Source: Bacteroidaceae bacterium (GTDB lineage Bacteria; Bacteroidota; Bacteroidia; Bacteroidales; CHK158-818). Taken from it: 7,558 nt of DNA. Under the pieces are notes generated by a model. It was not told where the DNA came from. It did no database searches and was given only the letters and a program-made list of their open reading frames with translations. The stretch lies in NCBI GenBank assembly GCA_017467745.1, contig JAFUKV010000119.1, positions 1 through 7,558 on the forward strand. The letters are read 5' to 3'. This document shows positions 1 through 6,092 of the stretch, one piece after another (the stretch's first letter is position 1; each line of letters begins with the position of its first letter). A program made the translations under genes and the position numbers.

Positions 1-503
1 GCTGATAATGAATAGGTTCCGGGTAAATCGTAAATATTGAATCCATATCCGTTGTATTCAAAGAATCCCCTTTTTGCATCCACCGTTACACCACTATAAT
101 TGCCTACATGCTCATGCATTCCCGAAATATAATTAAACAGAGAGGTTTTTCCGCAATTGGGATTTCCTACTAATGCTATATTTATGGTTCTCTCTCGTTT
201 ATGTGCAAAAGCATGAAGAAATGATTCTTTATCGGGATTATTTGAAAATATTACATCTTCACCTTTTGTTTGTGCTTCTTCCGGTGTAATAACTTCTATC
301 ATAGAAGCCTCACTCTGACGTAACGATACCTCATAGTCCATAATCTTATATTTTATAGGATCTTTTAGAGGCGCGTTTTGTAGAACTGTTACTTTTTTCC
401 CTTTTACAAATCCCATTTCGAGGATTCTTTTTCTGAAAGCTCCATGTCCCAAAACTTTTACGACAATGCCATTTTCACCGTTTCTTAAATTAGAAAGACG
501 CAT
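1..503 (-). CDS. feoB: FeoA-FeoB fusion ferrous iron transporter (N-terminal part, truncated by window edge)
   Basis: The visible 167 residues start at the ATG at 503-501 and run off the left edge with no stop. Residues about 1-75 (MRLSNLRNGENGIVVKVLGH and onward) form a small FeoA/SH3-like domain with the typical EMGF segment at 29-32. After a short linker comes the start of the FeoB GTPase: G1/P-loop GNPNCGKT at 113-120, the switch-I threonine in GVTV at 138-141, and G3 DLPG at 159-162. FeoB is the inner-membrane transporter for Fe(II), and FeoA is its small cytoplasmic partner. Fusion of the two in one chain is common in Bacteroidetes. The membrane part lies outside the window. There is no clear Shine-Dalgarno before the start, but a Bacteroidetes-like promoter lies 37-67 nt upstream. 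Identity is very likely. The rest of the protein cannot be judged here. Confidence 0.93.
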   Translation of the reverse strand, partial: MRLSNLRNGENGIVVKVLGHGAFRKRILEMGFVKGKKVTVLQNAPLKDPIKYKIMDYEVSLRQSEASMIEVITPEEAQTKGEDVIFSNNPDKESFLHAFAHKRERTINIALVGNPNCGKTSLFNYISGMHEHVGNYSGVTVDAKRGFFEYNGYGFNIYDLPGTYSLS

Positions 504-539
504 ATTTTTACGGATTTTTCTCAATTATCAAATTTCCCG

Positions 540-570
540 CAAAGATGCTTATTTATTTTGATTCTACATA
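540..570 (-). promoter_or_regulatory. Putative promoter of the feoAB gene
   Basis: Read on the minus strand, CATCTTTG (547-540) matches the Bacteroidetes -7 consensus TAnnTTTG at all but its first base. TATG (570-567) sits 19 nt upstream and resembles the -33 TTTG element at three of four bases. Transcription would begin near 533, giving a leader of about 30 nt. No Fur-like or other operator can be asserted by eye. The match is good but not perfect. Confidence 0.5.
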
Positions 571-633
571 ATTTTATAGCGTCTTATTTATATACAGTTT
601 AAATAAGAAATGATTTTCAGGCTTAAAATAGTG

Positions 634-963
634 TTAGAAGGTGTTATCAGAAGAGTTTTTGTATTTCCTTTTCGGATTTCGAGGAAACCATCCTTTTTTG
701 ACTCTCTCTTCTTGTTCAAATATTTCTTTTATTGTCCAAAGTGAAGAAAATGCAAAAACTCCTAATATCGCAGACCAGAAAACAGACTTAACATATAAAG
801 ACAACAGAATTCCGACAATACCTAAAATTAAAAAGATCCACCAGCATTTAGTTCCCCAATAATATTCTGCTTTTATAACAATCGGGTGAAATATGCCGAT
901 AATAAGAAATGTACAAATACCTATTATAAGGCCATCAAAGTGGAACGAAGATAATAAATCCAT
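634..963 (-). CDS. DUF4491 family small integral membrane protein
   Basis: A 109-residue protein of unknown function that I recognise as DUF4491-like from its general pattern: the FDGLIIG start, HPIVIKAEYYWG at 26-37, a WW pair at 41-42, and the tail EQEERVKKGWFPRNPKRK at 83-100. Three hydrophobic segments are visible, at roughly 10-30, 41-58 and 61-78, followed by a strongly basic cytoplasmic-type tail. Such proteins are common in Bacteroidales and no role is established that I know of. The only methionine is the first residue, so the start is fixed unless a non-ATG codon is used. The start lies only 60 nt after the rubrerythrin stop codon, and a hairpin occupies that gap. No promoter is seen there, so it may depend on read-through from the rubrerythrin gene. 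No terminator is seen after its stop. Confidence 0.85.
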   Translation of the reverse strand: MDLLSSFHFDGLIIGICTFLIIGIFHPIVIKAEYYWGTKCWWIFLILGIVGILLSLYVKSVFWSAILGVFAFSSLWTIKEIFEQEERVKKGWFPRNPKRKYKNSSDNTF

Positions 964-979
964 AAGTAAATAAACATGT

Positions 980-1006
980 AGAGGCAGTATGATATATACT
1001 GCCTCT
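980..1006 (-). terminator. Hairpin terminator after rubrerythrin
   Basis: A perfect 11-bp stem (AGAGGCAGTAT pairing with ATACTGCCTCT) with a 5-nt loop lies 17 nt beyond the rubrerythrin stop codon. On the minus strand it is followed by a T-rich but interrupted stretch (ACATGTTTATTTACTT), so termination may be incomplete. The next gene, the DUF4491 protein, begins 16 nt past the stem. The element could therefore work as a partial terminator or attenuator between the two genes. Confidence 0.75.
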
Positions 1007-1023
1007 AAAATAACATTCAGGTA

Positions 1024-1599
1024 TTAATAATTGTTTTTCTTTACTTCAAAATGAGCTTGGGGATGCAAACATGCCGGACAGATTTCAGGGGCTTCTTTTC
1101 CAATATGTATATAACCGCAGTTTCGGCATTGCCATACCACTTCGCCGTCTTTTGCAAAGACTTTTGCCGTTTCTATATTTTTTACAAAGGCTCGGTATCT
1201 TTCTTCATGACCTTTTTCGGCAATACTGATATTTCTGTACATTGCCGCAATTTCGGGAAAACCTTCGGCTTCGGCAACGTCTGCGAAATGAGGATACAGA
1301 TCTGCCCATTCTTCGTGTTCACCGTTTGCTGCTTCTTGAAGGTTTTCGATTGTTCGTCCAATTATACCGGCAGGATATGAAGCGATTATTTCTACCATGC
1401 CTCCTTCTAAGTATTTAAACATTCGTTTTGCATGTTCTTTTTCCTGATCTGCCGTTTCCGTAAAAATTGCAGCTATTTGCTCATAACCTTCTTTTTTGGC
1501 TACACTGGCATAATAAGTATAGCGATTTCTTGCTTGCGATTCTCCTGCAAAAGAAGTAAGTAAATTTTTTTCAGTCTGTGTTCCTTTGATACTTTTCAT
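1024..1599 (-). CDS. rbr: Rubrerythrin (non-haem di-iron peroxidase)
   Basis: Cytoplasmic enzyme that reduces hydrogen peroxide to water in anaerobes, with electrons arriving through a rubredoxin-type iron site. Counting from the chosen start, the di-iron ligands fall at Glu20, Glu53, His56 (EKEH), Glu94, Glu97, Glu128 and His131 (EKGH), which follows the classical rubrerythrin pattern. The C-terminal rubredoxin domain has its iron site in CRNC (158-161) and CPAC (174-177). An ATG two codons upstream (1605-1603) is in frame. I prefer the ATG at 1599-1597 because MKSIKGTQTEKNLL is the usual N-terminus and gives the usual 191-residue length. The gene has its own terminator and looks monocistronic, or at most loosely linked to the DUF4491 gene. 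All metal ligands are present, so it should be active. Confidence 0.96.
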   Translation of the reverse strand: MKSIKGTQTEKNLLTSFAGESQARNRYTYYASVAKKEGYEQIAAIFTETADQEKEHAKRMFKYLEGGMVEIIASYPAGIIGRTIENLQEAANGEHEEWADLYPHFADVAEAEGFPEIAAMYRNISIAEKGHEERYRAFVKNIETAKVFAKDGEVVWQCRNCGYIHIGKEAPEICPACLHPQAHFEVKKNNY

Positions 1600-1643
1600 A
1601 ATCATCTGTGTTTTAATATGTGAGTATGAATTTTTTCTTATTA

Positions 1644-1651
1644 CAAAGAAA
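1644..1651 (-). promoter_or_regulatory. Possible -7 element of the rubrerythrin promoter
   Basis: TTTCTTTG on the minus strand matches TAnnTTTG at all but one base and lies about 45 nt before the rubrerythrin start. No -33 TTTG or TTG is seen at the expected 19-21 nt spacing, so this is a weak call made mainly on position. The gene must have a promoter in the 1606-1720 stretch because a strong terminator precedes it. Confidence 0.33.
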
Positions 1652-1720
1652 CTGAAAATATTTTTATATGGTATAAATTTTTTATCAAATGTTTTTATAT
1701 CAGTATAAGATATTTTTATA

Positions 1721-1756
1721 CAAAAAGAGAGATGACTTAAAATAAGTCATCTCTCT
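1721..1756 (-). terminator. Strong rho-independent terminator after the TlpA-family gene
   Basis: A 14-bp perfect stem pairs 1726-1739 (AGAGAGATGACTTA) with 1743-1756 (TAAGTCATCTCTCT) around a 3-nt loop. On the minus strand it runs straight into TTTTTG. It begins 20 nt after the stop codon of the TlpA-family gene and separates it cleanly from rubrerythrin. Confidence 0.9.
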
Positions 1757-1776
1757 GTATATTATTATAGTTCTTA

Positions 1777-2895
1777 TTATTTAATCAATTCACCTAATTT
1801 TTTTGCCAATTTTTCACTATTCAAAGACTTTGCAATAATGGTTCCGTCAGGGCCTATCAACATAACGTGCGGAATAGCATTGATGCCATAAACAGTATTT
1901 GCAGCAGACCCCCAACCTTTTAAATCGGACATGTGATTCCAAGACAGACCTAATTCTTTAATCGCATTTATCCATTTATCTTTTTCTTGATCAAGAGATA
2001 TTCCTACAAAATCTACGCCTTTATCTTTATATGCTCTATATATTTCTACCATAGCCGGAGCTTCTGCTCGACAAGGTCCACACCATGATGCCCAAAAATC
2101 TATAACAGTGTATTTCCCGCCTTTTACGAAATCAGATAATTTAACATCTTTTCCGTCAACTCCTTGCATGGTTAAGTCTGTAAATTTTTTGCCGATTGTT
2201 ACATGTTTTAAAATCTCTGCTCGTTTAACGTAATTATCTATTCCGGGAAATGCTTTAAATTTAGGCCCGGAAATAGAGATAATCTCTATAAGATCTTTTT
2301 CATCCGGATTACTGGTTAAAAAGATATATGCGCCAACTTCATTATCAAGATTTCCATTTTTGATATAATCTTTATTTATATTATTGATAGAGTCCTTAAT
2401 TACTTCGTATTGAGCATTCAGAGACGCTTCTTCTTCTTTTGTAAGAGTTCCTGCCGAGTTTTTTGTCCAGAAAGTTTTCACAATTTCACCCAATCGGTTA
2501 TCATAAGGAGACATGATTTTTTTATAATTTTGATAATTATCATTTGAAGCCGTACCCGAGATTGTTGAAACAGAATCTATAATAACATTCATATTACCGT
2601 TTTCCAAGAAAATAGGTAACGCAGTCTGTGTCGGGTTATTTAATTTTTCTCCGTTTAATCTGAATAGAATCCATTTTAACTCAATGGAGTCTTGTTTCCC
2701 TGTAAAAATAAATTTCCCGTTTTCAACTTTGGCACTATCCAAATATTCCAAAGATCTTCCTTTTTGTTCTGCCAGATATACATTTTTTCCTTCTAACTCA
2801 GGGTTTTCAACTTTTCCGGTTATCTTATACGAGTCTGCCGGACCACAGCTACTAATTAGGGCGATAACACCTAAAAGAATAAAAATTTTACGCAT
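1777..2895 (-). CDS. TlpA-family thiol-disulfide oxidoreductase lipoprotein with DUF4369-like N-terminal domain
   Basis: A 372-residue envelope lipoprotein. The signal peptide (MRKIFILLGVIAL) ends in a lipobox ISSC, so Cys17 would be the lipidated first residue of the mature protein. Residues about 22-110 resemble the beta-rich DUF4369 domain (SYKITGKVENPELEGKNVYL). A charged, mostly helical linker follows to about 230. The C-terminal thioredoxin fold of the AhpC/TSA/TlpA type spans about 233-372, with the active site WASWCGPC (Cys272 and Cys275) and the cis-proline in IPHVML (Pro342). Such proteins reduce or shuffle disulfides outside the cytoplasm. The partner is not known and no cytochrome or SUS genes adjoin it here. 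It appears monocistronic, with hairpins on both flanks. The two active-site cysteines are intact, so a redox role is likely. The specific substrate cannot be inferred. Confidence 0.92.
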   Translation of the reverse strand: MRKIFILLGVIALISSCGPADSYKITGKVENPELEGKNVYLAEQKGRSLEYLDSAKVENGKFIFTGKQDSIELKWILFRLNGEKLNNPTQTALPIFLENGNMNVIIDSVSTISGTASNDNYQNYKKIMSPYDNRLGEIVKTFWTKNSAGTLTKEEEASLNAQYEVIKDSINNINKDYIKNGNLDNEVGAYIFLTSNPDEKDLIEIISISGPKFKAFPGIDNYVKRAEILKHVTIGKKFTDLTMQGVDGKDVKLSDFVKGGKYTVIDFWASWCGPCRAEAPAMVEIYRAYKDKGVDFVGISLDQEKDKWINAIKELGLSWNHMSDLKGWGSAANTVYGINAIPHVMLIGPDGTIIAKSLNSEKLAKKLGELIK

Positions 2896-3085
2896 AGTTC
2901 AGTTTTAATTAAATTAATCCTATTATATTTAGAAATATAGACATAAGATGTTAAATTTCCGTATATCTGTATTCCTTTTGTAAAAATAGGTATTTTAATT
3001 ATATTATCACCCTTTTGCTGTCAATTATTTTTCATAAAATAAATAAACCGGTATATTTAAGATTAAACTTATTGTATATAAATAA

Positions 3086-3116
3086 GATAACCTCTACGTT
3101 AAACGTAAAGGTTATC
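3086..3116 (-). terminator. Hairpin terminator at the end of the guaA/guaA-like operon
   Basis: The stem has 8 bp (GATAACCT with AGGTTATC), one C-A mismatch, then 5 bp more, with a 3-nt loop. It starts 28 nt after the stop codon of the second GMP synthase-like gene. The minus-strand sequence after it is T-rich (TTATTTATATAC) without a long T run. It marks the probable 3' end of the two-gene transcript. Confidence 0.75.
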
Positions 3117-3144
3117 GAAAAGTTTTTCTTAAAAAGAATGTTTC

Positions 3145-4452
3145 TTATTCCCACTCAATTGTTGCGTTCGGCTTGGGAGACATATCGTAACAAACACGAT
3201 TTACATTTTTTACTTCTTTCAGAATACGGTCTGTGATTTTCATCAAAATAGGCCAATCTACCGGTTCTATTGTTGCTGTCATTGCATCAATCGTATTGAC
3301 TGCACGGATAATCACCGGCCACTCGAACGAACGGGCATTATCTCTTACTCCCACCGACTTAAAATCAGGAACAACCGTAAAATATTGCCACACTTTTTTG
3401 TCTAATCCGGCTATTTGGAACTCCTCGCGTAAAATAGCGTCCGATTCACGTACAGCTTCAAGTCGATCGCGAGTAATGGCACCTAAGCAACGTACCCCTA
3501 ATCCGGGTCCGGGAAATGGCTGACGATACACCATTTCGTAAGGCAATCCAAGTTCAAGGCCGCAAGCGCGAACTTCGTCTTTAAATAATTGGCGTAAAGG
3601 TTCTACTAATTCAAATTTCAAATCATCAGGCAATCCTCCGACATTATGGTGAGATTTTACCATTTTAGCGGTTTTTGTTCCGCTTTCTACAATATCAGGA
3701 TAAATAGTACCTTGTCCTAAATAATCAATTCCGTCTAATTTACGGGCTTCTTCTTCAAATACACGTATAAATTCGCCACCAATGATTTTTCTTTTTTCTT
3801 CCGGATCAGCAATTCCTGACAGTTTTCCTAAGAAACGATCTGTTGCATCGACATATATTAGGTTGGCATTCAATTGATTTTTGAATACTTCAATAACCGC
3901 TTCCGATTCTCCTTTACGCATTAAGCCATGATTTACATGTACGCAAACCAACTTATCGCCAATGGCTTTCAATAATAAAGCTACAACTACGGAACTGTCT
4001 ACACCTCCCGATAAAGCGAGCAATACTTTTTTATCGCCTACCTGACGTTTTATCAATTCTATCTGGTCGTTAACGAAATTGGTCATATTCCAATTCGCTT
4101 CGGCTTTACAAGTATCGAATACAAACGATTTTACGGCATTTTTAATGTGTTCGACATCATTCGTAAATTGGGACAATTTTATTTCGCAAAGAGCTTTATC
4201 GTGTCCGGCTGCAATTATAGGAATACCTGCATTATATATATCCGGATTAACATCAATTTCTATTCCGTCTATTATATTGTTCGGACCTCCATTAATGATA
4301 ATGCCTTTTACGTTTGGCAATTCGTTTAATTCCTTTACCGTAATATCATGCGGATATATTTCGCTATATACGCCTAATGCGCGGATAGCTCTGGCCAGCA
4401 CTGTGTTTTCGTGGCTTCCCAAGTCCAAGATAACAATCATATCTTGCTTCAT
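3145..4452 (-). CDS. GMP synthase-like protein with degenerate, shortened glutamine amidotransferase domain
   Basis: A 435-residue paralog of the GuaA encoded just upstream. Residues about 5-85 keep the start of a class I amidotransferase fold (VILDLGSHENTVLARAIR, KGIIINGGPNN). However, the nucleophile elbow reads PIIAAGHDK: the Cys79 of the neighbour is replaced by Gly83, and the later HPE motif is absent. The whole 72-residue length difference from the neighbour falls in this domain. From SGGVDS (148-153) onward the ATP-pyrophosphatase and dimerisation domains are complete, with GQGTIYPDIVES (247-258), KSHHNVGGLP (266-275), PFPGPGLGVR (312-321) and the C-terminal KPNATIEWE. The frame is clean, so this is not a pseudogene. 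Expected activity (inferred): XMP amination by free ammonia, or by ammonia from a partner, but not glutamine hydrolysis. A changed substrate is possible. The start at 4452 gives the normal N-terminus. It lies 35 nt after the guaA stop codon, probably in the same operon. Confidence 0.9.
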   Translation of the reverse strand: MKQDMIVILDLGSHENTVLARAIRALGVYSEIYPHDITVKELNELPNVKGIIINGGPNNIIDGIEIDVNPDIYNAGIPIIAAGHDKALCEIKLSQFTNDVEHIKNAVKSFVFDTCKAEANWNMTNFVNDQIELIKRQVGDKKVLLALSGGVDSSVVVALLLKAIGDKLVCVHVNHGLMRKGESEAVIEVFKNQLNANLIYVDATDRFLGKLSGIADPEEKRKIIGGEFIRVFEEEARKLDGIDYLGQGTIYPDIVESGTKTAKMVKSHHNVGGLPDDLKFELVEPLRQLFKDEVRACGLELGLPYEMVYRQPFPGPGLGVRCLGAITRDRLEAVRESDAILREEFQIAGLDKKVWQYFTVVPDFKSVGVRDNARSFEWPVIIRAVNTIDAMTATIEPVDWPILMKITDRILKEVKNVNRVCYDMSPKPNATIEWE

Positions 4453-4487
4453 ATCTCTTAGTATTTTAAGTTTAGTTTTTATTTAAT

Positions 4488-6011
4488 TTATTCCCACTCG
4501 ATAGTTGCAGGCGGCTTAGAACTGATATCATAAACAACCCGATTAACCCCTTTTACTTTATTGATAATTTCATTTGATGTGTGCGCTAAAAATTCGTATG
4601 GAAGATGCGCCCAATCGGCTGTCATTCCATCGGTAGAAATTACTGCTCGTAAAGCTATTGCATTTTCATATGTACGTTCATCTCCCATGACACCGACGGA
4701 TTGAACGGAAAGCAATATAGCTCCTGCTTGCCAAACTTTATCATAAAGATTATTGGCTCGAAGTCCTTGAATAAATATATGATCGGCATCTTGTAATATT
4801 CTGACTTTTTCAGGCGTTACGTCTCCCAAAATACGTACACCCAGACCGGGACCTGGAAAAGGATGTCTGCTAATAAGTTCCGGACTGATACCTAATTCTC
4901 GTCCTACCTTGCGGACTTCGTCTTTAAACAACAACCGTAATGGCTCAACAATTTTCAGATTCATTTTTTCAGGCAATCCCCCCACGTTATGATGCGATTT
5001 TATAACCATACCCGTAATAGAGAGAGACTCGATAACATCCGGATAAATGGTTCCTTGCGCCAACCATTTTATGTCGTTTAATTTCTGAGCTTCGCAATCG
5101 AATACGTCAATAAACCCTTTTCCGATAATTTTACGTTTTTTTTCGGGTTCTTTCACTCCTTTCAATGCTGTATAAAATTGCTCTTTCGCATCAATACCGA
5201 TAACGTTAAGCCCCATATGTTCATAGTTTCTCAACACATCGTCAAATTCGTTTTTTCTCAGTAATCCGTTATCGACGAAGATACATGTTAAATTTTTACC
5301 GATTGCTTTGTTTAGCAATACGGCCGCAACGGTAGAATCTACGCCTCCGGAAAGAGCTAATACAACTTTGTCGTCTCCTAATGTTGACTGCAAATTGCTT
5401 ACAGTCGTTTTTATGAATGAAGCCGGAGTCCAATCCTGAGCACATCCACAGATATTTTTTAGGAAATTATTCAATAATATTTTTCCGTCTTCACTATGAT
5501 ATACTTCGGGATGGAATTGTACTCCCCATGTTTTTTCTCCCTCTATGCGGAATCCCGCTATTTTTACTTCTTTCGTACTGGCTACGATTTTAAAATTATC
5601 AGGGATGTGTGTTATCGAATCTCCATGAGACATCCATACTATCGAATTATTACGAATGTCTTTAAACAATAAATCCGATTCGTCATGCCATTCGAGCAAA
5701 GCACGTCCATATTCCCGGGTTCCGGCCGACTCAACTTTGCCTCCGGAAGAGTGCGCCAAAAATTGAGCGCCGTAACATACACCTAAAACCGGATATATAC
5801 CTCTTATATCGGTCATATCTATATGTAAGGCATTCGGATCATTTACAGAAAAAGGGCTACCTGATAGGATAACGCCCTTTATGCCTTCTTTTTCTTTGGG
5901 AAACTTATTGTATGGAACTATCTCGCAATAGGTATTCAGTTCGCGCACTCTTCGAGCAATAAGTTGCGTATATTGAGAACCGAAATCAAGAATAATAATC
6001 TTTTCTTGCAT
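4488..6011 (-). CDS. guaA: GMP synthase (glutamine-hydrolysing)
   Basis: Cytoplasmic enzyme that converts XMP, ATP and glutamine to GMP, the last step of guanine nucleotide synthesis. At 507 residues it has the usual short bacterial length. The class I amidotransferase domain (about 4-190) has the oxyanion strand GVILSGSP (46-53), the nucleophile elbow GVCYGAQ with Cys79, and GVQFHPE with His167 and Glu169, giving a complete catalytic triad. The ATP-pyrophosphatase domain carries the P-loop SGGVDS (221-226) and FVDNGLLRKNE (245-255). Further conserved blocks are GTIYPDVIES (320-329), KSHHNVGGLP (338-347) and HPFPGPGLGVR (383-393). The dimerisation domain ends in KPPATIEWE. The start gives MQEKIIILDFGSQYTQLIAR, the usual N-terminus. 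A clear promoter lies about 30 nt upstream, and the leader is too short to hold a purine riboswitch. It is followed by a divergent paralog 35 nt downstream. Confidence 0.98.
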   Translation of the reverse strand: MQEKIIILDFGSQYTQLIARRVRELNTYCEIVPYNKFPKEKEGIKGVILSGSPFSVNDPNALHIDMTDIRGIYPVLGVCYGAQFLAHSSGGKVESAGTREYGRALLEWHDESDLLFKDIRNNSIVWMSHGDSITHIPDNFKIVASTKEVKIAGFRIEGEKTWGVQFHPEVYHSEDGKILLNNFLKNICGCAQDWTPASFIKTTVSNLQSTLGDDKVVLALSGGVDSTVAAVLLNKAIGKNLTCIFVDNGLLRKNEFDDVLRNYEHMGLNVIGIDAKEQFYTALKGVKEPEKKRKIIGKGFIDVFDCEAQKLNDIKWLAQGTIYPDVIESLSITGMVIKSHHNVGGLPEKMNLKIVEPLRLLFKDEVRKVGRELGISPELISRHPFPGPGLGVRILGDVTPEKVRILQDADHIFIQGLRANNLYDKVWQAGAILLSVQSVGVMGDERTYENAIALRAVISTDGMTADWAHLPYEFLAHTSNEIINKVKGVNRVVYDISSKPPATIEWE

Positions 6012-6040
6012 TTGTTGTATGAATGTTTTTTATGTTGCTG

Positions 6041-6073
6041 CAAAATTAAATATTAAAGATTATATCTACAACA
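6041..6073 (-). promoter_or_regulatory. Bacteroidetes-type promoter of the guaA operon
   Basis: On the minus strand TAATTTTG (6048-6041) is an exact match to the -7 consensus TAnnTTTG. TGTTG (6073-6069) supplies the -33 TTG, with 20 nt between the TTG and the -7 box. This is the expected geometry for the primary sigma factor of this phylum. Transcription should start near 6034, giving a leader of about 23 nt before the guaA ATG. The -33 element lies just after the antiporter stop codon, so guaA has its own promoter even if some read-through occurs. Confidence 0.75.
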
Positions 6074-6092
6074 GATAAATAATCGAAAGTTT

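Noticed and set aside
2996..3024. TTGACA, 17-nt spacer, TAATTA on the minus strand upstream of the TlpA-family gene, resembling an E. coli sigma-70 promoter
   Set aside because: The primary sigma factor of Bacteroidetes uses -33 TTG and -7 TAnnTTTG, and this AT-rich stretch can produce such a match by chance. A TATATTTC at 2932-2939 is also possible but has no -33 partner. The gene's promoter is left unassigned.
3145..4452. Second GuaA-like gene as a pseudogene of guaA
   Set aside because: The reading frame is clean. The synthetase motifs are intact, and the losses are confined to the amidotransferase domain. Divergence from the neighbour is too large for recent decay.
4079..4486. Open frame on the plus strand opposite the second GuaA-like gene, and similar ones at 641-862, 1051-1380, 2684-2908, 3015-3236, 3233-3523 and 4147-4329
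   Set aside because: Most lie wholly or largely antisense to convincingly identified genes, and the rest (3015-3236) overlaps a terminator and the end of the GuaA-like gene. None shows a recognisable family motif or start context.
3145..4500. Direct repeat TTATTCCCACTC at the 3' ends of both GuaA-like genes (3145-3156 and 4488-4499)
   Set aside because: It encodes the conserved Glu-Trp-Glu-stop C-terminus of both proteins and needs no further explanation, such as an attachment site.
6012..6092. Possible purine riboswitch upstream of guaA
   Set aside because: The leader predicted from the promoter is only about 23 nt and the whole gap is 81 nt. No guanine-aptamer-like three-way junction is visible.
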